This document shows positions 57,393-64,000 of a DNA stretch of 64,000 nucleotides, one piece after another; the stretch's first letter is position 1; every line of letters starts with the position of its first letter. The position numbers and the translations under genes were made by a program. The notes below the pieces were generated by a model that was not told the DNA's origin, made no database searches, and saw nothing but the letters and a program-made list of their open reading frames with translations. This DNA is from Carnobacterium viridans. GTDB lineage: Bacteria > Bacillota > Bacilli > Lactobacillales > Carnobacteriaceae. The stretch lies in contig NZ_FNJW01000003.1 of the NCBI RefSeq assembly GCF_900102725.1, positions 54,209-118,208 on the forward strand, in the 5' to 3' direction.

Positions 57393-58448
57393 TTACAATC
57401 CCAACAAGGGTGCTGGATCGATTCGATTATTGTTTTGATAGACCTCAAAATGCAAATGGACACCAGTGGAAGACCCAGAAGTACCCATATAGCCAATGGA
57501 TTCGCCTGTTTCAACTTGTTGACCAGGTAAAACGGTGATTTCTTTTAAATGAGCGTAGAGCGTCTCTATTCCATTGCCATTCGTTAGTTTCACGTAATTT
57601 CCCCAACTACTGGAGTAAGCTGCTTGACTAACTTTTCCTTTCAATGCCGCAAAAACAGGTGGATTTCCACCATTCATAGGCGCAAAATCAACACCTCCAT
57701 GCAGTTTATGTTCTCCCGTTATAGGATGGATTCGAAAACCAAAAGCAGATGTAATGGTTTGATCTTCAACGGGAAAGGCTAGTACTCCATTGCCGGGTAC
57801 CCCACTGTTTAGGGCTTGCTGCACTAAATCGGCATAATAAAAATTACCACCATTCGTGTATAAGTAATTGCCATTTTCATCAGCCACCGGGGATGAGTAC
57901 GGATACGTTTGACCGGATGTATTGCCTAAAGAAGGTGCGACAACTTCTTTAGAATACACTTCTGCCAATTCAGTTGTGTGAACACCGCCGTTATCTGCAA
58001 TATATGTTAAATAACCACTACCAAAATTATAGCTCTGGATAGCCGTGTTTAAGTCCACTCCTATTTGATTCATTTGATCGATCACATCTTTAAAGTGCTT
58101 AATTCCTATCTGAATGCTGTAAACGGGATCTTGAATAGCATTAGGTGCTAAACCAATGGCTTCACTCGACTGCATGATATCTAACTGAGAACCATCTGAC
58201 TCAGTAGCTGTAATGGCCAATACAATCTGTATATAATCTTCCATCCCATATTTGGCTAGTTCCTCTTCCATGATGGGTTTCCATTTTAGAACCGATTCAG
58301 GTATAGAAGCCAATTCGTTCTCATCAGTTCCAGTAAAATAACTGGAAAAGGCAGTCACTAAGATGGTAATTAAGAGGACTAGTCCCAATACAGACCAAGC
58401 AAGAACTTTTCCGATTTTACTTTTAACATAAAACGTTAGTGGCTTCAT
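57393..58448 (-). CDS. trsG: Conjugation cell-wall hydrolase (lysozyme-like + peptidase M23), TrsG-like
   Basis: The 351-residue protein has an N-terminal membrane anchor (VLAWSVLGLVLLITILVTAF) and a lysozyme-like domain with catalytic-type AITATESDGSQL and IQSYNFGSGYLTYI. A C-terminal zinc peptidase M23 carries HGGVDFAP and GVHLHFEVY. It opens peptidoglycan for the transfer channel. GAGGAT ribosome binding site. It is normal for Gram-positive type IV systems. Confidence 0.9.
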   Translation of the reverse strand: MKPLTFYVKSKIGKVLAWSVLGLVLLITILVTAFSSYFTGTDENELASIPESVLKWKPIMEEELAKYGMEDYIQIVLAITATESDGSQLDIMQSSEAIGLAPNAIQDPVYSIQIGIKHFKDVIDQMNQIGVDLNTAIQSYNFGSGYLTYIADNGGVHTTELAEVYSKEVVAPSLGNTSGQTYPYSSPVADENGNYLYTNGGNFYYADLVQQALNSGVPGNGVLAFPVEDQTITSAFGFRIHPITGEHKLHGGVDFAPMNGGNPPVFAALKGKVSQAAYSSSWGNYVKLTNGNGIETLYAHLKEITVLPGQQVETGESIGYMGTSGSSTGVHLHFEVYQNNNRIDPAPLLGL

Positions 58449-58465
58449 TTATATCCTCACCAACT

Positions 58466-59830
58466 TTACTCGTTGTTTTGTAGTGTCTCGATTTCTTTCG
58501 TCAATGTTGCGATTTTATCCTTCTGAATCTGCTGTTTTTCGTCCTTTTTCTCATCATCTTCTTTAATGGCTTTTAACTCTTCTTCTGCTTTTGCCAATTC
58601 ATTATCTGCTTGCTTAAGTTTAATCTTGTTTTCTAAAGAAGCTGACGGAAATTTTTCTAGTACTTTTTGTGCACTGGTCACATCATCATTGGTTAGATAA
58701 GCTAATCCCATTCTGACTGCTGTTTCTTCATCTTCTAGAAAAGGCAGAGCAGAGGACATTGTAGCAGTATCATAAGCCACAATAGCTTTTTCAGTTTCTA
58801 GTTTAGTGGTGTCCTCTTCTGCAACTTCTGTCAGCGTTAAATCAAGAATCGCTTCGCTTTGATCGTTATCATAGTAATGGGCAATAACCGGCTCCAGAAA
58901 TGAGACATCTGTATCTATGGCTTGTTGGAATTGGTTATTTTCAAAGTACATAGTGGCAATGTCCTCTTTAGAGTCTCCAGCTTTTTCCATAGCGATAGCC
59001 GCTTTTTCATAGTCTCCATTAACAATCTGTTGATTGGCTTCTAGTGAATAGTTTTTCTGTTCCATGTCTTGTTCCATTGCCTGAACAATTTGTTCTTGCT
59101 GGGCATTAGCGTATTGCTTTGTCATTCCTACTGCAGTCAAAGAGAAGAGAACACTCGCCACTAAAGTATATAGGGTTCGTTTCTTCAATTTTTCTTTATT
59201 GGTTGAGTTGTGTTGAATGTAATCATAGGTCACAAAATCATACGCTTCTTCAATAATCAGCAACATCTCTTGCCTGGTACTAGCCTGAACAACCGCTTTA
59301 ACCAATTCATTCCCACGCTTTAAGACTTCCTCTTTTTCTCCTAAGCACGTTTCATAGCTAAAGTTCGTCAAAATACATAAAACTAATGCTTTATACCGAT
59401 CAAGATCAGAATACTTATGTTCTTGAGGCAATACAGTTGTAGCCAAGTAAGTATATTTCACAGTTTGCATTGGATAATAAAAAATTGTAGCCGGATGAAT
59501 ACTCACAAAGTTAGATGTTTGTTGTAAAATGTTCTCTCTTAGTAGTGTTTGGGCAATCGATAACTTAACGGAGTATTCTTCTTTTTTTATCATGGTGAGA
59601 GATTTCATGCTTTCTAAACGTTCATAATGAAGGTATAAGGTATGATCATCTTCCTCTACTTGAATTAAATTAAAAAAATGAACATCATTTTGTTTTTTCA
59701 GACGTTCTATATCTTCGATTTGCTCATAGGAACAGAGATTTTTTGAAATTTCATACACGATTTTTTCTTTAAACAATTTGATACTTCCAAATTCAAAGTT
59801 CATCACCTTAAAGTCTTGCCATCCTAGCAT
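58466..59830 (-). CDS. trsF: EssB-like conjugation protein, TrsF-like
   Basis: The 454-residue protein has a pseudokinase-like N-terminal domain (to about residue 210), one membrane helix (LYTLVASVLFSLTAVGMT, about 222-240), then a helical repeat region and a long coiled-coil tail rich in Lys/Glu. This plan is shared by TrsF of pSK41 and EssB/YukC of type VII secretion. It is a bitopic structural component. Confidence 0.8.
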   Translation of the reverse strand: MLGWQDFKVMNFEFGSIKLFKEKIVYEISKNLCSYEQIEDIERLKKQNDVHFFNLIQVEEDDHTLYLHYERLESMKSLTMIKKEEYSVKLSIAQTLLRENILQQTSNFVSIHPATIFYYPMQTVKYTYLATTVLPQEHKYSDLDRYKALVLCILTNFSYETCLGEKEEVLKRGNELVKAVVQASTRQEMLLIIEEAYDFVTYDYIQHNSTNKEKLKKRTLYTLVASVLFSLTAVGMTKQYANAQQEQIVQAMEQDMEQKNYSLEANQQIVNGDYEKAAIAMEKAGDSKEDIATMYFENNQFQQAIDTDVSFLEPVIAHYYDNDQSEAILDLTLTEVAEEDTTKLETEKAIVAYDTATMSSALPFLEDEETAVRMGLAYLTNDDVTSAQKVLEKFPSASLENKIKLKQADNELAKAEEELKAIKEDDEKKDEKQQIQKDKIATLTKEIETLQNNE

Positions 59831-59844
59831 CTTATCCCTCCTTG

Positions 59845-61815
59845 CTAGTCATATAGAAAGTTTTTAGCTTCTACCAACTCACTAGGTGTCATCTTTATGC
59901 GTTCTTCATAGTTGGGTACTTCCATTGCGGACTCTCCATAGTGTTCTTCATACCGTTCTGGATCTTTTAACCGTAATTCTTCTTCTGTTAGCTCGACCTT
60001 CATAAATGCGCGTTGCGATCCATGTATAATTAACGCTTCTCCTTGTTTTCTACGCGACAACAATTTCTTTTCTTTTTCACTGAAATTCATATGCAGTTTA
60101 TCAGTCAAATCTTCTACACCTTTATCATCTAATCCAAAAAAGACCTTTGTGTAGCTGTTTCCGATAATAGCCTCTCCAACATTTTTACTGTCACTCATGG
60201 TCCCTTCAAGGACATCTTGAATCTGTTGGGTTCCGGCGATCGCTCCTGCGTTATACTTTCTGAACCGTTTATACGCTTGATAAAAGAATTGTGCAGCTTC
60301 TGGATTTTGAGTTAAAAAATGAAATTCGTCGACCACTAATTTAATGTTTTCAGTCTTATTTTTTGTGATTTCATCCCATAAGAAACTAAATGTATTGAGA
60401 TAAGCTGCTGCTTGAACATCTGCTTCATTTTGTAGAGCTTTCAAATCAAACGACAACAAATTGGCATTAATATTTATATTGGTATGCCCATTGAAAAGCG
60501 TCGTTGAACCATGAACATAACTTTCTAAAATGTAATAAAAATCGTTTAATACCTTAAACCGGTCTTGATCATTTAGTTTTAATTTTTCAATTTCATTAAA
60601 GACATTCTCCAACGTGGGGTATTGTTCCGATTTGATTTCAGAAATACTGGAATACTTAAAAATACCTGCATTCAGATACGTATTGCGTAAAACAGAGTCC
60701 AATACAGCTTGCTCTACTTGAGTAATATCCGGTTTTAAGACTTGAAAAAAGCCTTTTACCCGTTGAATCTTATCTTTCACCAACAACTCTAAATCAATCG
60801 TTAAAGTTTCGATATTCTCGCTGATTTCTTCTGAGAAGATTTCTAAAGGATTGATTTTAGTTTGCGCATTTGACGATAAATGAACGACTGTCCCACCTAA
60901 GTGTTCCACTATTTGCGAATATTCATTCTCAGGATCAATAATAAAAACTTTAATGTCTCGAGCAACATACCGTAATATTTTTTGAATCATGTAGGTCGTT
61001 TTTCCGACTCCACTGGTTCCAATAACGACCATGTTTTGATTCAGTGTATTTTTACGATCTAAGTAATCGATAGCAATGAGACTGTTTGTGTCTTTGTTAA
61101 TGCCTTCAACGTCGCTCCTGGGTGATAAATGAAGAATCTCAGCGTCGTCAAAAGGAAACATACTAGACGCTACTTCTGTATTCGATTCTTTATACGTATA
61201 ATCCCCTAATAAATTTTCGCCAATGGGAAGGGCACTCCAAAAAGCTTGATACATCCCTTTTACTGGTATCATAGATTTCATTTGTAATTTAATAAGCGTT
61301 TTAGTGATATTTTCAGTCAAGTCATTCAAGACTTCTAACGTTGAAGCATTTAAGTAAATGTACGTGTATTGATAAATGAAACTGGAGTTGCTTTGTAAGT
61401 ATTTATCCAATTGCCGATTTGCGGTTTCAATTTGTTGCTCTAAACGTTTTCGTTTTAATGGATCGTAAATCTTTAATAGTTCTGCTTCCTTATTCTTAAT
61501 CGTTTCGTTGTAGTGGTGTATCATTTTTGTTGAACTCGACGACTGTAAGAATTGAGAAATTGTGATATTCCCTTTTTTTCGCTTGAGTTCGGATAACCAA
61601 TTGCCATATTGAACTTTAGGGTAATCCACAATGGCTATGACGCGAATAAAATTATCGCCACTTTCAATATAATCAGGAAATTCCTCCCAAGAAAACGGAT
61701 AGACCACATCTAAACTGCTCTTATCTAAAAAGGAATCCAATGAACTTTCCGTTTCTACTTTTTTGACTGGTGATTGATTCCTTTCTTCTTTGGTGCGTTT
61801 CTTTCCAAAATACAC
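59845..61815 (-). CDS. trsE: VirB4-family conjugation ATPase, TrsE-like
   Basis: The 656-residue protein has Walker A VVIGTSGVGKTTYMIQKIL, FIIDPENEYSQIV, Walker B KLVVDEFHFL and GTQQIQDVLEG, all standard in VirB4/TraC ATPases. It energises assembly of the type IV channel. GTG start 6 nt after GGGAGGGG. Full length for the group. Confidence 0.93.
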   Translation of the reverse strand: MYFGKKRTKEERNQSPVKKVETESSLDSFLDKSSLDVVYPFSWEEFPDYIESGDNFIRVIAIVDYPKVQYGNWLSELKRKKGNITISQFLQSSSSTKMIHHYNETIKNKEAELLKIYDPLKRKRLEQQIETANRQLDKYLQSNSSFIYQYTYIYLNASTLEVLNDLTENITKTLIKLQMKSMIPVKGMYQAFWSALPIGENLLGDYTYKESNTEVASSMFPFDDAEILHLSPRSDVEGINKDTNSLIAIDYLDRKNTLNQNMVVIGTSGVGKTTYMIQKILRYVARDIKVFIIDPENEYSQIVEHLGGTVVHLSSNAQTKINPLEIFSEEISENIETLTIDLELLVKDKIQRVKGFFQVLKPDITQVEQAVLDSVLRNTYLNAGIFKYSSISEIKSEQYPTLENVFNEIEKLKLNDQDRFKVLNDFYYILESYVHGSTTLFNGHTNININANLLSFDLKALQNEADVQAAAYLNTFSFLWDEITKNKTENIKLVVDEFHFLTQNPEAAQFFYQAYKRFRKYNAGAIAGTQQIQDVLEGTMSDSKNVGEAIIGNSYTKVFFGLDDKGVEDLTDKLHMNFSEKEKKLLSRRKQGEALIIHGSQRAFMKVELTEEELRLKDPERYEEHYGESAMEVPNYEERIKMTPSELVEAKNFLYD

Positions 61816-61840
61816 ACGTTTCCCCTCCCTTCTGGAAGCC

Positions 61841-62437
61841 TTAATGATTGGAAAAATTCATGAGGTGTTTCAGGGTTTTCCGACATTCCATAGAGGATAA
61901 TTGCCTGGCTTCCATATCGTAGTTTTCTAGGCTATTCTCCAATGTTTTGATAAATTGGGTTACTTTTTCATGAAGATTAGTGGCAGCCAATTCAAGGCTA
62001 GTCTGTTTTTTATCCTTTATTTTTTGTCGGATTACGATTAAATGTTTTTTTGTGCTCATTTGGTTCGTCAATTGTAAGTTTTGATAGTAATCCACATAGC
62101 TTGCGATTAAGGTAATCTTAGCTTGATTGATAGGATTTCTTCTTTTACTTTTAAATAGCGTTTCTTCCAATACAACACATACTCGTCAAAAGCGACTGGA
62201 GTCGTCATATCTAAAATACTGTTGCACTTCTCCTGTATCGCCTTCACCAATAGTCGACATTAAAAAAGCATTGAATTCGTCAAAAACGTCCTCTTGTTCA
62301 ATTTCATTTAGTAAATCCAGGTTAACCCCGGAACCTTCAATCAAAGCGACGAGATAGCCTGTTTTTGTAATAAAAAAATCTTGATATTGTGCCTGAATTA
62401 ACGACATATCCTGTAACGTTTGCTTCCCTGTATCCAA
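61841..62437 (-). pseudogene. trsD: trsD, frameshifted and lacking a clear 5' end
   Basis: Three frames make one protein. The first is TGKQTLQDMSLIQAQYQDF to TGEVQQY. After a T4 run at 62213-62216 comes LDMTTPVAFDEYVLYWKKRY. After a T4 run at 62149-62152 comes RRNPINQAKITLIASYVDYY to HLMNFSNH. Upstream of the first TTG (62437) the frame stays open with protein-like sequence (NSRFSTTLVNYIHNLKEL) to about 62510 without a start. It corresponds to TrsD, the gene before trsE. The trsA-C genes expected ahead of it are absent. Confidence 0.75.
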
Positions 62438-62510
62438 TTCTTTTAAGTTATGAATATAGTTTACTAAAGTAGTTGAGAATCGACTATTAAAAATACATTC
62501 TTGTGTTCAA

Positions 62511-62756
62511 ATTTTCGTATGAATCAGATTACTTGAGTTTTTTATCTTACTTGTTGAATTTTCCAAAATGCTATATGTATTTAATTCTATTTAATAAATC
62601 TGCTTTAATTTAGTGAAGTTTTTTCGGATAATAGTTTCCATGGGAAACTCGGCTATATGATATGGTCTATTTCCAGATATATCATAATGCATTCAAAAAA
62701 TAAGAGACAAAGCGGATGCAACTTTGTCTCTTTGATAAAATTATCTACTATGAAAT
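62511..62756. other. Break point region upstream of the trs genes
   Basis: Gene-free. Holds a GTTTCC/GGAAAC near-palindrome (62635-62649) and a TGATAT...ATATCA pair near 62660-62690. The trs operon loses homology to a transfer region here. Confidence 0.35.
62702..62732 (-). terminator. Terminator of the DUF697 gene
   Basis: AAGAGACAAAG and CTTTGTCTCTT (11-bp stem) 25 nt beyond the stop codon, flanked by A/T runs. Confidence 0.8.
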
Positions 62757-63485
62757 TTATTTTTTATCCACTGATTTATTAGAATTTTGAAGAGACTTAA
62801 ACAGTCCTTGAAACTGTCCTTTAAATGACATAGCTTGTTCGAAAATATCTTCCCCTTCATTTAACATTTTTACGGTTACCCAACCTAAAGATTCTGTGAT
62901 TGCACTAGCAACAGTCGCATTAATTGTAGCACCTGCAACAGTCCCAACAGCCGGAATAAATTTCAGTATATTACCAACTGCACTTCTACCTAAGCCAACA
63001 ATTACTAATTCCTTAGATAGGCTCTTACCTAAACTTTCAGACCATGATTGCCCAAATATCTTATGCAACCGAGCCATCATTGTTAATTGAACTGGCACCA
63101 GCAAGAAAGCATCTGAAAAAGGAATAGGTGAACAGCCGATAATGGCTGCTGTTAAAGACGCAGCATGAATGGTCGTATGACATTTTTTACGCGTTTCTTC
63201 ATCTACGCCTTCCAAAAATTCCTCAAAAATACTATCAAATTGATTTTTACTTTTAGCTAGAGTTTTTTCCGCTTGCTCTCTTGATTTATCATAAGCATTA
63301 AGTACGATGGTTGAAGTTTTTTTAGGTAATCCTTTTAACACCTCTGAGAAGAATGATTCAAATTCATTTTCGCTTTGCTTCAGATCAATATCTGAAATTT
63401 CTCTTTCAACCTGATCTTCTATTTCTTCTTTTTTCGGACGTACCGTTTTACCAGTGATCTTTCTTTTTTTGAACAACTTTTTCAT
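62757..63485 (-). CDS. DUF697-domain protein
   Basis: The protein is about 242 residues: a basic N-terminus, an acidic helical region, then a C-terminal DUF697 domain (AASLTAAIIGCSPIPFSDAF, LVPVQLTMMARLHKIFG) with membrane-active Gly-rich helices (ILKFIPAVGTVAGATINATV). DUF697 is usually fused to a small GTPase, and none is present here. Possibly a membrane-perturbing or trafficking protein; function unknown. I start at ATG 63485, 7 nt after AAAGGAGG. The frame is open to 63557 without a ribosome binding site. Confidence 0.8.
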   Translation of the reverse strand: MKKLFKKRKITGKTVRPKKEEIEDQVEREISDIDLKQSENEFESFFSEVLKGLPKKTSTIVLNAYDKSREQAEKTLAKSKNQFDSIFEEFLEGVDEETRKKCHTTIHAASLTAAIIGCSPIPFSDAFLLVPVQLTMMARLHKIFGQSWSESLGKSLSKELVIVGLGRSAVGNILKFIPAVGTVAGATINATVASAITESLGWVTVKMLNEGEDIFEQAMSFKGQFQGLFKSLQNSNKSVDKK

Positions 63486-63510
63486 GACAATACCTCCTTT
63501 ATAGTTAATC

Positions 63511-63516
63511 ATTATA
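63511..63516 (-). promoter_or_regulatory. -10 box before the DUF697 gene
   Basis: TATAAT on the minus strand, 26 nt upstream of the start codon. The -35 is unclear (TTCGCA 14 nt upstream). Confidence 0.4.
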
Positions 63517-63659
63517 GAGCATGTAAATTTTGCGAATAGACTGTACTTATTCTTCATTTAACTATGTTGTACTTGAAGTTATGAACGACTCCAAAAGATA
63601 TATCTTTAGCCCTCTGGGTTGTGCCCTAGCCATTACTGATAATCTACCAAAAACACAGT

Positions 63660-64000
63660 TTAGTATTCGTCGTCTTCTCTATGCATCTCAAAGGACTGCT
63701 TTATTAAATCATAATATAGTCTAAATCTTTTCGATCTGAAAGACCCACTTCTACGTACCCATGTCCCCAACGTCTCATATTTGTTACATCCTTACACATT
63801 CCTCTAGGGTCACTAATTTTTTCAAATTGTATATTTAAATTAATTCTAAGCCTTCTTTTCTGAGGTACAATATCAACAAAATTTGTAGTTGTTGTATAAG
63901 CAATATGTTTTTTAAAAAATTTCTCTGTAACGGAGCTATCTAAATTTAAGATCCATTTTCTGAGTTTTTGGAAACAGCTCAAGGATAGTTCCCTCAGATA
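63660..64000 (-). pseudogene. DUF5655-like C-terminal region, frameshifted, runs off the window
   Basis: The minus-strand frame is open from the window edge and reads KKHIAYTTTTNFVDIVPQKR, RLRINLNIQFEKISDPRGM and RWGHGYVEVGLSDRKDLDYI, the DUF5655 pattern found at the end of nuclease-like proteins. At ATGATTTAATAAAG (63703-63716) one base appears lost. Restoring it gives LIKQSFEMHREDDEY and a TAA at 63660-63662. The N-terminal part lies beyond position 64000. Confidence 0.65.

Noticed and set aside
63530..63724. 64-codon plus-strand frame between the DUF697 and DUF5655 genes
   Set aside because: No ribosome binding site, and it overlaps the shifted tail of the DUF5655-like gene.

Overview
The window is AT-rich DNA with strong Shine-Dalgarno sequences, PTS sugar operons, catabolite (cre-like) sites, a sigma-54/LevR-type PTS operon, the tagatose-6-phosphate lactose pathway and pSK41-type (trs) conjugation genes. 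Together these point to a low-GC lactic acid bacterium of the Carnobacteriaceae/Enterococcaceae type; the exact genus cannot be read from the sequence. The density of insertion-sequence debris, the broken genes and the partial transfer operon suggest a plasmid or a large genomic island. No replication gene, relaxase, tRNA, rRNA or CRISPR array was seen.

Layout. 0-11 kb: an intact Fic protein, an M20 amidohydrolase, a divergent sucrose/raffinose-type locus (GH32 + PTS EIIBC facing an AraC regulator + GH36 alpha-galactosidase), a small serine recombinase, and decayed pieces including two extra copies of the Fic C-terminal tail. 11-21 kb: the lactose locus, with lacX, a DUF4867 gene, lacDCBA and lacR on the minus strand and lacFEG divergent on the plus strand. 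21-22 kb: an IS30-family element. 22.6-23.7 kb: a secreted nuclease lipoprotein. 23.7-31.9 kb: a defence island made of type I restriction-modification (hsdM-hsdS-hsdR) directly downstream of a three-gene cluster resembling type II Thoeris (two different TIR proteins around a two-TM macro-domain protein), followed by a second serine recombinase. 33.4-42.1 kb: IS debris (IS4-like, IS3, IS1182-like) flanking a sigma-54-controlled mannose-class PTS operon with its LevR-type activator. 42.5-43.8 kb: a CYP152 peroxygenase. 43.9-49.9 kb: two decayed IS66 elements flanking an intact IS30-like element. 50-52.9 kb: an ornithine-cyclodeaminase-family enzyme, a TauE/SafE permease and a TrmB-type regulator. 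53.4-62.5 kb: a minus-strand conjugation operon (trsL, lipoprotein, trsK, trsJ, trsH, trsG, trsF, trsE and a frameshifted trsD). 62.7-64 kb: a DUF697 protein and a broken DUF5655-like gene running off the window.

How the genes work together. Raffinose-family sugars could be trimmed to sucrose or sucrose-6-P and galactose by the GH36 and GH32 enzymes. Lactose enters as lactose-6-P through LacFE, is split by LacG, and the galactose-6-P is converted by LacAB, LacC and LacD to triose phosphates. The mannose-class PTS is transcribed from a textbook -24/-12 promoter by RpoN plus the adjacent LevR-like activator. The defence island would act against phage at two levels: DNA restriction, then TIR-derived nucleotide signalling to a membrane effector. 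Several genes are broken by one-base indels in short homopolymers, so either real decay or residual sequencing error must be considered.
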